64,000 nucleotides of DNA from Candidatus Latescibacterota bacterium (GCA_022819745.1 JAJEGS010000008.1:62001-126000), one strand, 5' to 3'; positions 25,029-35,317 are shown, counted from the first letter of the stretch. The notes: generated by a model not told the origin, from the letters alone. Made by a program: numbers and translations.

Positions 25029-27416
25029 TTATTCCGTTTGCAGGGTTTCTATCGGATTGGTCTGGGCCGCCCGCATCGCTTGGTGTCCCACCGTCAGCCC
25101 AGCGATGGTGAAGGACAAAGCACCCGACACCAAGAACAGGCCCACGCCGACGTCCACGTGATAGGCAAAGTCTTGCAGCCATTGGTTAGCCAACCAATAG
25201 GCGATCGGCACGCTGAGCAGGAAGGCAATGGCAACGGGTTTGGCAAAGTCCCGCATCATCATAGCGGTGAGGCCGCCGGGCGAAGCGCCGAACACCTTGC
25301 GGATACCGATTTCCTGGGTGCGCTCTTGAGCGGCGTGCGCCGCCATGCCGAAAAGCCCTATCGAGGCGACGACGAGCGATAAAACGAGGAAGATCGTGAG
25401 GGCGCGCCCTATCAACACCTCCTGTAAGTAAAGCCCGGCGGAGACCTCTTCGAGGGGTTGGCGTTTGATGGGGCGGTAGGGCTTAATGGCGGCCCACTTG
25501 TCGTCAATCACCTTGAGTGCTTCGTCGAGGTGCCCGGGTTGTACCCGCACGATAATGACGCCCACCCAGCCACTGACCGGTCCCATGAGCAAAGGCTGTA
25601 TCTTCCGGTGCGGGCCGTCGAAGTGGAAGTCCTCAATCACGCCAACGACGCGCCAGTTTTGGCCTTTGAAGTTGTAGATCATCTTGCCCAGCGGTTCTTC
25701 CCACCCCAGCATCTCCACAGCGGCCTCGTTGATGACGATAGCTCGGTCATCGGCCGGATCGTCGGTCAGGGCGCGACCTTGGGCCATGCGCAAGCCCATG
25801 ATCTCGACGAAGTCTCCATCCACGCCATACACTCTCATCATTACTTCCCCGACTCCCTCTGGCTCGGCGCTGTATGTCACCTGCGAACCCCCACCTGGTA
25901 CGGTCTCAGCGAGACTCACCGCAGCGATGCGGCTGTCCTGAAGCAGCTCTGTCTTAAAGACGAGGGCCTCGTCCCCGGTCATTCCGCTGTTGTGAACGAC
26001 GACCACCTGTTCCGGCTCAAACTCTAAGGGGGAGTTCTCAAAGGCGAGGTTTTGGATGAAATCGATTTGGTGCCATATCAGCAGCGTCATGGTCATCAAC
26101 GCCGCCGTAACCGTGAACTGCGCCACCACCAAACCCTGGCGCAGACGCGCACCACCCACGCGGCCCCTGCTCACCGCGGTCACTGGCTGAAAGCGCGCTA
26201 CGACCCAAGCCGGGTACGCGCCCGCGATCAGTCCGACCCCCACCGCTAGGGCCACGGCCCCAGCGCAAGCCGAGAGCGTCCAGTCCAGAAAAGGGATCTC
26301 GACATCAAATCCCGTAATTACGGGTACGAGCAGGACCAAAACCTTTGTTAAGACCGCGCCCAAGACTGTCGCTACAGTACTCAGCAGCACCGACTCGCTC
26401 AGGAGTTGGCCAATGAGCTGGCTGCGATGAGCGCCAAGGGTCTTGCGCACGCCGATCTCGTGCGTCCGCTGCCCGGCTCGTGCCGTCGCCAAGTTCACGT
26501 AGTTGACCACGGCGATCGTCAGAATTACCACGGCTAAGATGGCGCATATCGCCAAGTACATGGGGTTGCTACTCGGGCCGAGGTTGTTGGGCACTTCCGC
26601 ATCAAAGCGGATCGCTTCGAGGGGCTGTAGCATGTAGGAAGAACCGGGAAATTCGGGCATCCCCGTGAGCTTCTCGGCGAAGTTGGGAATGCCTGCGGCT
26701 AGCGCAGCCGGGTCGGCACCGGGCGTTAGCTCCACGAAGGTGATGAAGGCCCTAGCGGTCCTCGTTTCCATCATGGCCCGACTCTCCTCGTACTCTGTCT
26801 CGAAGGAGAGCAGGGCCGAGAACTGGAGCAACGAGCTAGCGGGCGGCTGGCCGACTATACCAGTGACCTCGCAATCGAAGTCTTCGCTGTAGCGGACGAC
26901 CTGTCCAATGGGATCGCTATCGCCGAAAAGCCGACGGGCCAACGGCTCGGTCAGCACCATAGTGTAGGGGCGCGTCAAAGCCGTTTTGGGGTCGCCGCGC
27001 AGGAGCGGCAAGCTGAACACGTTGAAAACGCCAGCTTCCGCGGTCAGCACTTCTTCAGAGATCGCGTCCTTGTCCCCGACTCGGAGTTGCACCGGCCTCC
27101 TCGACCTGAAGCGAACTGCCTTTTCGACTTCGGGCAGTTGCTCTTGGAGGGTCGGTCCCAACTCTATCGGTACATGTTCTGCGTACCCGGTAATCACAAT
27201 TTCTCCGTCATCGGTAATTTGCCATTTTGGCCCCAGTACGCGATAAACCCGGTCTTTTTTCTCGTGGAAATCGCCAACAGAAAGCTGATAGGCGGAGAAC
27301 TGGACGATCAGCAGGCATAGAGCCAAGCCAATGGCCAGCCCAAAGATGTTGATCGCCGCGTACCCGCGCTCCCGCCACAAGAGGCGCAGCGCCGTCGTCA
27401 GATAGTTGCCCAGCAT
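25029..27416 (-). CDS. FtsX/MacB-type ABC transporter permease, group D copy 4 (promoter-proximal)
   Basis: A 795-residue permease, the first of the array after the promoter-proximal ATPase. It starts MLGNYLTTALRLLWRERG after an AAAGGA ribosome site. FtsX signatures are EIGVRKTLGAHRSQLIGQ near residue 327 and ERTQEIGIRKVFGAS near residue 705. Its first extracytoplasmic loop carries an insertion relative to other group D copies (around residues 65-80, after VYRVLGP). The gene is separated from the upstream ATPase gene by about 60 bp that hold a perfect-arm palindrome. Being next to the first ATPase and the fusion protein, it is the likeliest core permease of the pump; this is inference from position. 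Confidence 0.93.
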   Translation of the reverse strand: MLGNYLTTALRLLWRERGYAAINIFGLAIGLALCLLIVQFSAYQLSVGDFHEKKDRVYRVLGPKWQITDDGEIVITGYAEHVPIELGPTLQEQLPEVEKAVRFRSRRPVQLRVGDKDAISEEVLTAEAGVFNVFSLPLLRGDPKTALTRPYTMVLTEPLARRLFGDSDPIGQVVRYSEDFDCEVTGIVGQPPASSLLQFSALLSFETEYEESRAMMETRTARAFITFVELTPGADPAALAAGIPNFAEKLTGMPEFPGSSYMLQPLEAIRFDAEVPNNLGPSSNPMYLAICAILAVVILTIAVVNYVNLATARAGQRTHEIGVRKTLGAHRSQLIGQLLSESVLLSTVATVLGAVLTKVLVLLVPVITGFDVEIPFLDWTLSACAGAVALAVGVGLIAGAYPAWVVARFQPVTAVSRGRVGGARLRQGLVVAQFTVTAALMTMTLLIWHQIDFIQNLAFENSPLEFEPEQVVVVHNSGMTGDEALVFKTELLQDSRIAAVSLAETVPGGGSQVTYSAEPEGVGEVMMRVYGVDGDFVEIMGLRMAQGRALTDDPADDRAIVINEAAVEMLGWEEPLGKMIYNFKGQNWRVVGVIEDFHFDGPHRKIQPLLMGPVSGWVGVIIVRVQPGHLDEALKVIDDKWAAIKPYRPIKRQPLEEVSAGLYLQEVLIGRALTIFLVLSLVVASIGLFGMAAHAAQERTQEIGIRKVFGASPGGLTAMMMRDFAKPVAIAFLLSVPIAYWLANQWLQDFAYHVDVGVGLFLVSGALSFTIAGLTVGHQAMRAAQTNPIETLQTE

Positions 27417-27434
27417 GATAGGTCCTTTCGTGTC

Positions 27435-27467
27435 GTAGGGGCGGTGCGGAGCGCGAACCGCCCCTAC
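27435..27467. repeat. palindromic element with perfect 11-bp arms
   Basis: Arms GTAGGGGCGGT (27435-27445) and ACCGCCCCTAC (27457-27467) pair perfectly around an 11-base loop. It belongs to the same GTAGGGGC...GCCCCTAC family as the element at 24979. It lies between an ATPase stop and a permease start, so the hairpin could tune readthrough or mRNA decay inside the operon, or simply be a dispersed REP-like element. Confidence 0.8.
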
Positions 27468-27475
27468 ATGGTCGC

Positions 27476-28210
27476 TTACGACGCTTCCTGATCCCGCTCG
27501 ATGTTCTCGCTCACGATCCTGCCGTCGAACAAGTGGATGATCCGGTGCGCAAAGTCGGCGTAGGCCGGCGAGTGCGTCACCATAACCACGGTCGTGCCGT
27601 TGCGGTTCATCTCGGTGAGCATCTCCATGACCTCATCGCCGTGGCGCGAGTCGAGATTGCCGGTCGGCTCATCCGCCAACACCAGCTTCGGCTCCGCGAC
27701 CAAGGCCCGCGCCACAGCCACGCGCTGCTGCTGGCCGCCAGAAAGCTGAAGCGGAAAGTGCTTCTCGCGGTGGGTGATCTGCATGTGATCGAGGATCGAC
27801 CGCACGCGCTGCTTGCGCTCTGTAGCCGGCATACCCATGTAGAGCAAGGGCAACTCGACGTTCTCGTGGACGGTCAATTCGTTGATCAGATTGAACGACT
27901 GAAAGACAAAGCCAATCGTCCCCTTGCGCAGATTTGCCCGCAGGCGCTCCGAGTAGGTCGCTACCTCCTCGTCCAGCAGCCAGTATTCCCCCTCGGTCGG
28001 GTTGTCGAGCAAGCCAAGCAAATTGAGCAGCGTTGACTTGCCGCAGCCCGACGGCCCCATAATGGCGGCAAATTCTCCTTCGGCGATTTCGAGGTTCACG
28101 TTGTCCAAGGCGGTCGTCTCTACCTCCTCGGTCGTGTATAGCTTGCGCAACCCGACGGTGCGGATCACGGGCGCGCGGCCGTTTTCAGCATTCGCTGTCT
28201 GTTCAGTCAT
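27476..28210 (-). CDS. ABC transporter ATP-binding protein, LolD/MacB-type (first ATPase)
   Basis: A 244-residue ATPase of the LolD/MacB/FtsE class, cytoplasmic and bound to FtsX-type permeases. Motifs seen are Walker [10 protein letters not shown] (52-60), Q-loop Gln104, signature LSGGQQQR (156-163), Walker B LVLADEP (176-182) followed by TGNLDS, and the switch His in MVTHSPAY. The first ~15 residues are a polar extension beyond the core fold. The gene lies 27 bp downstream of the membrane fusion protein gene and just upstream of the first group D permease, the usual order of a tripartite MacA-MacB-like exporter with separate ATPase and permease. It is the first of two ATPases available to ten permeases. 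Confidence 0.96.
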   Translation of the reverse strand: MTEQTANAENGRAPVIRTVGLRKLYTTEEVETTALDNVNLEIAEGEFAAIMGPSGCGKSTLLNLLGLLDNPTEGEYWLLDEEVATYSERLRANLRKGTIGFVFQSFNLINELTVHENVELPLLYMGMPATERKQRVRSILDHMQITHREKHFPLQLSGGQQQRVAVARALVAEPKLVLADEPTGNLDSRHGDEVMEMLTEMNRNGTTVVMVTHSPAYADFAHRIIHLFDGRIVSENIERDQEAS

Positions 28211-28237
28211 GATTTTTTCTCCTTGTTTAGGGCGTTG

Positions 28238-29584
28238 CTAGCGCAACACCAACACGTCCATGTCTTCGCCAAAAGTCTCATAGCTCGAAGTAATCACCTG
28301 CTCTCCCGGCTCAAGCCCCTCCAGCACTTCGTACACCCGGGGATTCTGGCGGCCCAGTGCGATAGAGCGCCGCGTGGCCCGGTCGCCAGCAGCGTCGAGC
28401 ACATAGGCCCAGTGGCCTCCGGTCGCCTGATAAAATCCGCCCCGCGCCACCTGCACTGCTTCATCCAGATCGCCCAACTCCAGGCGGATGTGCAGGGTCT
28501 GGCCGCGCCGGATGCCCTCGGGTGCTTCTCCCTCAAACACCAGATCGACCTGAAAGCGGCCCTCCCTTACCTCTGGATAGACCCTGCGGATTGCCAAGCT
28601 GTATGACTCGTCGTCGTTGTCGAACTGGCCGCGCTGCCCCCGGCCCACGCGACCGATGTAGTGCTCGTCAATGGCGGCGCGCACCTTGAAGCCGTCGATC
28701 ATGTCAATCTGGCTGAGGCGCTCACCCGAGCTCTTGCTTTCGCCGACCTCTGCTTTCAGCATAGTTAGCTGCCCGGGCACAGGGGCTCGCACCGTCAGGT
28801 TGTCGAGCCGATGGCGGACGATTTCTAGATTGCGTTCCATGCGCTCCACAGCCGAGACGAGCTGCACCACCTTGCTCGCCGCCAGCAGCGAGTCCTGAGT
28901 CTGGGTCTCTTGGGTCAGGGCCATGCGGCGGACGCTGTACTGGTACTCGTCGCGCAGCCGCTCGTATTCCTGTCTCGACAGGATGGCCGTCAAATCTTCC
29001 ACCGACAGGCTCTCGTAGCGCTCGAAGTTGCGCTTATCGACGGCTAGCCGGTACTCGATCTCCATCAAATCTTTCCGCGAGCGCAGCAGCTCCTGCTCCA
29101 TGGTCAGTCGGCCATTGCGCAACGCCTCCCGGCTGCGCTCCAGCTCGGCTTCCTGTTGCAGGACGGTCAGTTCCAGATCGGGGTTGGCAAGGCGCAGCAG
29201 TGGATCGCCCTCGGCCACGGAGGCACCCTCTTCGACGAACACCTGCTCCACTTGACCGCGCTCTAGGGCGTCGAGGTACACGGTGTGCAGCGGTAGCACG
29301 GTGCCGCGCACGGGGATGTACTCCTGAAACGGGCCGAACTCGACCGTCGAGATCGTCAGTCGGTCGCGCTCCACATTCAGTTTGCGCACCCCGAAATCCG
29401 CGAGCAGAGCGTATCCGAATAGCCCGGCCAACAGCAAAGCAGTCGCGCCTATGGCGATGCGCTTGGGCGTAAACCGAGGCTTTTCGATTTTGCGGTCCAT
29501 GCCAACGCCGCCGCCGGGACGGGTGCTGCCGGGGCTCGGCTCGGAGGAGCGCTCTTTGGAGAATAGTCGAATATTTGCGGGCAT
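28238..29584 (-). CDS. membrane fusion protein, HlyD/MacA-like (RND/ABC adaptor)
   Basis: Periplasmic adaptor linking the inner-membrane pump to an outer-membrane channel. I choose ATG 29584 (448 residues), 8 bp after an AAGGTGG ribosome site; the frame stays open to GTG 29644, but that start lies within the sigma-54 promoter and upstream of its predicted transcription start. Features in order: a short Pro/Gly-rich cytoplasmic tail, one TM segment (about 42-62), a lipoyl-like half beginning VERDRLTIST, a long coiled-coil hairpin (QQEAELERSREAL to the YESLS region), a second lipoyl half with VRAPVPGQLTMLKA, then beta-barrel and membrane-proximal domains. It is the first gene of the array, so it should be the gene most directly controlled by the sigma-54 promoter. 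No TolC-like gene is present. Confidence 0.92.
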   Translation of the reverse strand: MPANIRLFSKERSSEPSPGSTRPGGGVGMDRKIEKPRFTPKRIAIGATALLLAGLFGYALLADFGVRKLNVERDRLTISTVEFGPFQEYIPVRGTVLPLHTVYLDALERGQVEQVFVEEGASVAEGDPLLRLANPDLELTVLQQEAELERSREALRNGRLTMEQELLRSRKDLMEIEYRLAVDKRNFERYESLSVEDLTAILSRQEYERLRDEYQYSVRRMALTQETQTQDSLLAASKVVQLVSAVERMERNLEIVRHRLDNLTVRAPVPGQLTMLKAEVGESKSSGERLSQIDMIDGFKVRAAIDEHYIGRVGRGQRGQFDNDDESYSLAIRRVYPEVREGRFQVDLVFEGEAPEGIRRGQTLHIRLELGDLDEAVQVARGGFYQATGGHWAYVLDAAGDRATRRSIALGRQNPRVYEVLEGLEPGEQVITSSYETFGEDMDVLVLR

Positions 29585-29627
29585 AGCATTTACCACCTTA
29601 TCTTGTCGCAGCCTTTTCTCCAGAAAT

Positions 29628-29643
29628 AGCAAGATACATGCCA
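29628..29643 (-). promoter_or_regulatory. sigma-54 promoter (-24/-12) of the export operon
   Basis: The minus strand reads TGGCATGTATCTTGCT, matching TGGCACG-N4-TTGCW with one mismatch (T for C in the -24 box). GG (29642-29641) and GC (29630-29629) are exactly 12 bp apart. Predicted transcription starts near 29617, about 33 bp upstream of the fusion-protein ATG, on the strand of the whole transporter array. A sigma-54 activator gene starts about 120 bp away on the other strand. Confidence 0.8.
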
Positions 29644-29704
29644 CATTCCTAACCCATTGATAAAAAAGAAGATGAGTAAAATCGCCTCCTTGCCCTCCCC
29701 AGCG

Positions 29705-29746
29705 CTACTGTCCGCTGGTGATACACCTACTGTCCGCTGGCGTACA
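29705..29746. promoter_or_regulatory. paired enhancer-like repeats, candidate binding sites of the NtrC-type activator
   Basis: The 14-mer CTACTGTCCGCTGG occurs at 29705-29718 and again at 29727-29740, 22 bp apart or about two helical turns. The second copy extends into the imperfect palindrome TGTCCGCTGGCGTACA (29731-29746; TGTnCGCnnGCGnACA); the first is a weaker TGTCCGCTGGTGATACA. They lie about 90-130 bp upstream of the predicted sigma-54 start site, a normal distance for activator sites, and just upstream of the activator's own start codon, so autoregulation is also possible. Confidence 0.7.
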
Positions 29747-29762
29747 CTAGGGAGCATATCCC

Positions 29763-31128
<1,366 letters not shown>

Positions 31129-31139
<11 letters not shown>

Positions 31140-32481
31140 GGGTGTCCTACACCGCTTAATACAAGGAGCCCGCGCCTTCCGCACGCGGATCGTGCTGCGC
31201 GTCGCCTTCCTCGGTGCCACCTTGTGGCTGCTGTTCTACATACTAGCCAAAGGAACCTATCATCTAGCCGTCCCCATCGTCGTCGGCTTCGTCCTGCTCT
31301 ACCAGCTCTACGCGCTCATCTACTACGTCGAGCGCGCCAACCGCGATCTGACGCGCTTTTTGAACGCCATCCGCTACGCCGACTTTTCCCAGACCTTTGT
31401 CACCGGCGGCCTCGGCTCCTCTTTCGACGAACTCAAGACCGCGTTCAACGAGGTCCTCGACGCCTTTCGCCAAGCGCGGGCCGAAAAGGAAGAACAAGCG
31501 CGCTACCTGCAAACCGTGGTGCAGCACATTGGCGTCGGCTTGATCGTCTTCGACAACGCTGGCGAGGTGTCGCTGATCAACAACGCAGCCAAGCGGCTGT
31601 TGGGGGTGCCCCGCTTGGGCCACATCGCCGATCTCAACCGCGTCAATCCCACCTTAACCACCACCCTGCAAAGCCTCGGTCCTGGGGGACGCGACTTAGT
31701 GAGTTTGGAAGAAGTCCGACTCGCCTTGCACGCATCGGTGTTCCAGATAGGCGACCGCAGGCACACCCTAGTGGCCCTCCACGACATTGGCCCCGATCTC
31801 GACGAAAAAGAAATGGAGGCTTGGCAAAACCTGATCCGCGTGCTCACCCACGAGATCATGAATTCCATCACCCCCATTGCTTCGCTGACTGCCACTGCGG
31901 ACGGCATGCTAAAAGACGACGCCCTCGATGCCGAGACCACCGAAGACATCCGCACTGCGGTGAGCACCATCCAGCGCCGGAGCGAGGGCCTGCTACACTT
32001 TGTCGAAGCCTATCGCGACCTCACCCGCGTCCCAGCGCCGTCCTTTGAGATTGTCCCGGTAGCCGGTCTGTTCGCCCGAGTGGAGCAGCTAATGCGGCCC
32101 CAGTTCGCCGAGTCCGCGGTCGAGTTGCACACCGAGGTCAACCCCCCCAGCCTCGAATTGACCGCCGACCCCGAGCAAGTCGAGCAGATCCTCATCAACC
32201 TGCTGAGCAATGCCCGCGAAGCCACAGCCGGCCACGCTGGGGCCCGCGTTGACTTAACCGCTCATCTGGCGCACGACAAGGTCGTCGTCGAGGTCTCGGA
32301 CAATGGGCCGGGTATCGTCGAAGAAGCGCTCGGCAAGGTCTTCATCCCCTTTTTCACGACCAAACCAGACGGCTCGGGCATTGGGCTGAGCCTGTGCCGC
32401 CAAATCATGCGGCTCCACCGAGGGTCCATCTCCGCCCGCTCGGAACCGGGGGTGCGGACGGTGTTTGCGTTGCGGTTTTGA
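31129..32481 (+). CDS. sensor histidine kinase paired with the NtrC-type regulator
   Basis: A 450-residue membrane kinase. Two TM segments (about 20-42 and 46-66) with almost no loop between them leave hardly any periplasmic sensor, so it probably senses within the membrane or through another protein. A HAMP-like or PAS-like stretch follows (about 70-220; VQHIGVGLIVFDNAGEV is PAS-like). The phospho-acceptor is His241 in VLTHEIMNSITP. The ATP-binding domain has an N box LINLLSNAREAT near 355, DNGPGI near 391 and GSGIGLSL near 416. ATG 31129 overlaps the regulator gene and has a GGAG site. A kinase with a short external loop beside an ABC exporter recalls envelope-stress systems in which the transporter itself can sense, but that is inference. 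Confidence 0.95.
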
Positions 32482-32502
32482 GGGGGATTAGCAGGTGTGG
32501 TC

Positions 32503-32535
32503 GTAGAGCATTCGCAGCTCTACTTCGCTGCGAAT
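32503..32535. terminator. overlapping alternative hairpins between converging operons
   Basis: GTAGAGC (32503-32509) pairs perfectly with GCTCTAC (32517-32523). Overlapping it, ATTCGCAG (32510-32517) pairs perfectly with CTGCGAAT (32528-32535). The two hairpins exclude each other. The site lies between the histidine kinase stop and the stop of the convergent restriction operon. No T-run follows on either strand, so an intrinsic terminator is unproven. Confidence 0.35.
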
Positions 32536-32588
32536 TGGCCGTTTGGATTGTGGCTGGGGATGTTGAAGAGTCTCAGTGGATCTGTCTC

Positions 32589-32840
32589 TCAAATGAATTT
32601 CTCAGGGGATACCTTAAATAGCGCTGCCAATTTCCGGGCCGTTTTTAAGCTAATCGACCGTACCCCTCTCTCCATGTTTGAGATATGCTGACGGGGAACA
32701 TTGCCAAGCATCTCACCCAATTTGGCCTGAGTCAAACCGCGATTCTCCCGATAGATCCTCAGATTATCGCCCGGCGTCATCTTTGATTTGATATCTCGAT
32801 ACCAGTCGGTCTCAAAAATATTCACTTTTTCCACGATCAC
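32589..32840 (-). CDS. small XRE-type helix-turn-helix protein, possible controller of the restriction operon
   Basis: An 83-residue DNA-binding protein. The HTH covers most of it: LRIYRENRGLTQAKLGEML, then VPRQHISNMERGVRSI and LKTARKLAALFKVSPE, a typical XRE/Cro domain. It starts with GTG at 32840, overlapping the stop of the restriction-endonuclease gene by 4 bp (GTGA), so it is the third gene of a methyltransferase-endonuclease-HTH operon. Such proteins in type II systems often act as controller (C) proteins, although those usually precede the endonuclease gene. An antitoxin-like role is an alternative. Its position downstream of the genes it might control is unusual. Confidence 0.75.
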   Translation of the reverse strand: MIVEKVNIFETDWYRDIKSKMTPGDNLRIYRENRGLTQAKLGEMLGNVPRQHISNMERGVRSISLKTARKLAALFKVSPEKFI

Positions 32841-33730
32841 ACGAACGAACCTCTCTTGAGTGCGGCATCTGGATCGTACCAGACTGCTTGCACAAAAGCC
32901 TGTATCTCTTCTACAAAGCTCCAGATAACATCAGCTTGTATAGGGTTGTCCTTATGAGCAGCGCGTACTTCGTTGGCGTCGTCGCGTTTTCCAGCCGGGA
33001 GTCGCTTTGCTCGCCGAAGCAGGAAGACATTATCGATCTCCGTCAAACGGCAGTCCTCTGGTGTCATGTCAAGATATTCTACTAGTGCGTAGTACTTGGC
33101 GATAGGACAGCCCTGCTTCAGCCGAGCTGCAGTGCCAGCGCACTCCTGGAACATGGTCTTGTCATAGTTCACCTTGATCTCAGCGGCAAAAACGGCAAGA
33201 CAAAACGAACCTGAGGAGGTTTTCGAGGGGTTGAAGCCCTCGTCGGGTGAGAACTGATAGTGGATCACCTTCCCAAGAGCGAAGTCCTGATCCTTGCGCT
33301 TCAGGACTACGGCTGGAGGACCAGACAAGCTCTCAATGCTCGCCGGCATGAACGACAGAGACATGAACGCGGTGTTGGGGCCGATTGAGAGTTCGAAGTT
33401 TGGTAAGCCGCTGATGATCTTTGGATGGATCAGTTGTATGGCGAACTCCTCTAGGACAGAGTTATCCAACTTGAGCTGCCCCTTCTGACGTCTAATGAAG
33501 GGAGAACCTCTATCTGCGATCAGGTCCACCTCAAGGAAATCCTTGTACTCGTTGAGGAGCGACACCATCTGCCCAACACGCTCTCGACCAGTAGTAGTCA
33601 GGGAACTCGTCGCCGCAATCCATTCATTATATGCAGTCATGGCCTCTCGTAAGAGATCGGAGTCATCACTGCACTTGGGATTGCGCAGTGCAGCATTGAG
33701 CTTATCCCTATGCGGGTATCGTAAGTTCAA
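32837..33730 (-). CDS. probable type II restriction endonuclease, Bpu10I-like
   Basis: A 297-residue protein lying between a DNA methyltransferase and an HTH gene, with overlaps on both sides. It resembles my memory of the Bpu10I restriction-enzyme family: the segment FAAEIKVNYDKTMFQECAGT (182-200), then AKYYALVEYLDMTPED, matches the conserved ExK-plus-DKTMFQE region. E184-x-K186 would be the PD-(D/E)XK catalytic pair. The start is TTG 33730, 7 bp after a GGAG site and inside the end of the methyltransferase gene (23-bp overlap). If correct it would cut DNA at an asymmetric site protected by the neighbour. Bpu10I itself works as a heterodimer, but only one endonuclease subunit is visible here. 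Confidence 0.6.
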   Translation of the reverse strand: MNLRYPHRDKLNAALRNPKCSDDSDLLREAMTAYNEWIAATSSLTTTGRERVGQMVSLLNEYKDFLEVDLIADRGSPFIRRQKGQLKLDNSVLEEFAIQLIHPKIISGLPNFELSIGPNTAFMSLSFMPASIESLSGPPAVVLKRKDQDFALGKVIHYQFSPDEGFNPSKTSSGSFCLAVFAAEIKVNYDKTMFQECAGTAARLKQGCPIAKYYALVEYLDMTPEDCRLTEIDNVFLLRRAKRLPAGKRDDANEVRAAHKDNPIQADVIWSFVEEIQAFVQAVWYDPDAALKRGSFV

Positions 33731-34943
33731 TAGGATTCTCCATTGTGGTGTACCAATCCGAGCATGGGAGGCTTAAAACATCCTGTATAGCCGACTCTAG
33801 GTCGCGATTGACCTTATCAGAGGCCGTCTTTCTGGCATACTTCAGGTGCTTACTTGCGACTCTCCGCACCTTTTCTTCGGGAAATAGTTGTGGCGACACA
33901 TCATCTCGTTTCGTGACGAGAATGTCTTCATGGATCTTAAGACCGAATCTGTTTATGAAGTGACGCTCATAATGCCCAAGACGGGTGAAGCATGGATGCA
34001 ATTGGAGGAGGTCCCGGATTATCCTGCCATTGTAGAACGGCACTCCTCTGACGTTCGATTCTCTTCCGACAATCAGTACGAGGATGCCCTCTTGCCGGAT
34101 AGCCATAGACATAGCGTTCAGAAACTGACTCATGTCGAGGCAATACTGAATTACGGTTCGAAACCTGTTCCCTCTATTCCTGCGATTCGACCCAATTTCG
34201 CTCCGTGCGACACGCAACAGATCCCAACCCAAGAGTTCAACTATCGCTCGGTGATTCTGGTGGTAGTTGAAAACATTGATGTAGGGCGGACTAGTGATAA
34301 CCAACCCCGCCTTTCTGTCGAGAGCCTGATGCATGGCTCGCGCGTCTCCAAGTTGTGCATCAACAGGACTTGTAGTATACGGCAGTTCGCCTGCAAAGGT
34401 GGCTATGTAGTCGTACGACCGCCAAACAGCCTGCCCTAAGTCATTGATTCGACTAGACTCTGCCTTGAACAGAACGTTAGCCGCAAGACAAAGGACCATG
34501 GAATCGTATGATGTAGCTGCGAGTAGCTCCTTGGCAAGCGCAAGCAGATTGGAGTACTTCTCTCGATGTTTGTCTGCCTGGCTCATCAGCGGCAGATCAT
34601 CGTACCTGCCCACGAGTCCGCTGAGGGATTCTCTGAGCTGCTCTATAATAGCCTCTCTCTCCGAGCGTTCGAAGTTCACCAAGTGGAAAAACTTCGACAT
34701 GAGATACGCCGCAGGGTTCAACTCATTACCAAAGCATGGCATGTCATGGGACGCGGACTCGAACAGCACTGTCCCACTCCCTGAGAACGGGTCAACGACC
34801 AGATCCCCGGGGTCTGAAAAGGATTCAAGCAGGTAGTCGACCAACTGTGGTGTGAACTGCCCCCTCCAAGCGAGAGGATTAGCTCTATACTTTGAGATTA
34901 CGTTTAGGCGACTCTGATCTAGTCGCTTCAGTGTCTCGGCCAT
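33708..34943 (-). CDS. site-specific DNA methyltransferase (amino-methylating, N4-cytosine or N6-adenine)
   Basis: I choose ATG 34943 (411 residues) because AAGGAG lies 4 bp before it; an in-frame TTG at 34964 adds seven residues. S-adenosylmethionine-binding motif I is DPFSGSGT (51-58) and catalytic motif IV is TSPPY (217-221); the Ser-Pro-Pro-Tyr form is common in N4-cytosine enzymes but also occurs in N6-adenine ones. Motif X-like FTPQLVDYLL precedes motif I. The motif order I-IV with a long spacer between them leaves room for a recognition domain in the middle. It is the first gene of a three-gene restriction-modification operon and should protect host DNA from the enzyme encoded by the overlapping next gene. 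Confidence 0.88.
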   Translation of the reverse strand: MAETLKRLDQSRLNVISKYRANPLAWRGQFTPQLVDYLLESFSDPGDLVVDPFSGSGTVLFESASHDMPCFGNELNPAAYLMSKFFHLVNFERSEREAIIEQLRESLSGLVGRYDDLPLMSQADKHREKYSNLLALAKELLAATSYDSMVLCLAANVLFKAESSRINDLGQAVWRSYDYIATFAGELPYTTSPVDAQLGDARAMHQALDRKAGLVITSPPYINVFNYHQNHRAIVELLGWDLLRVARSEIGSNRRNRGNRFRTVIQYCLDMSQFLNAMSMAIRQEGILVLIVGRESNVRGVPFYNGRIIRDLLQLHPCFTRLGHYERHFINRFGLKIHEDILVTKRDDVSPQLFPEEKVRRVASKHLKYARKTASDKVNRDLESAIQDVLSLPCSDWYTTMENPIELTIPA

Positions 34944-35023
34944 TGTTCTCCTTGGAACTGCCAAAATGCAGTATTTGTCCTTCTATCCCGAGGATAACCT
35001 ATTTGATCGGCTTCTCGATTTTA

Positions 35024-35317
35024 TCAGACTACCTGCGGCTGATAGCGCTCGACCTTAATCTGTCCTTCGCCCCTGCGTGCTTGCGCCAGATTGTACGAGG
35101 TCTGCCGACGCAGCCAGAATTCGGCGTTGGACCAGCCCGCCTTCTCCAGCCGAATGGCCATCTCCGGCGAAATGCCCGCATGTCCATTTAATACGCGCGA
35201 AAGTGTGTGCCGGGCCACGCCCAGCACCTTCGCCGCCTCAGTGACGTTCAGACCAAGTGGATCTAGGCAATTTTCCTTGATGCTATAACCAGGATGCGGG
35301 GGATTCTTCATAGCCAT
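35024..35317 (-). CDS. higA: HigA-family antitoxin (orphan)
   Basis: A 97-residue XRE-type antitoxin of the HigA/VapI family. It has the family opening [19 protein letters not shown], then the [23 protein letters not shown] and [15 protein letters not shown] followed by [20 protein letters not shown] site lies shortly upstream of ATG 35317. HigA normally follows the toxin gene higB; here only the last ~40 codons of a HigB-like frame lie upstream, so it appears to be an antitoxin without a working partner. It may still repress its own promoter or act as an anti-addiction factor. It ends 81 bp from the restriction operon's ATG, on the same strand. Confidence 0.88.
   Translation of the reverse strand: MAMKNPPHPGYSIKENCLDPLGLNVTEAAKVLGVARHTLSRVLNGHAGISPEMAIRLEKAGWSNAEFWLRRQTSYNLAQARRGEGQIKVERYQPQVV

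Noticed and set aside
33888..34439. 183-codon plus-strand frame opposite the methyltransferase
   Set aside because: Antisense to the catalytic TSPPY region; no independent support.
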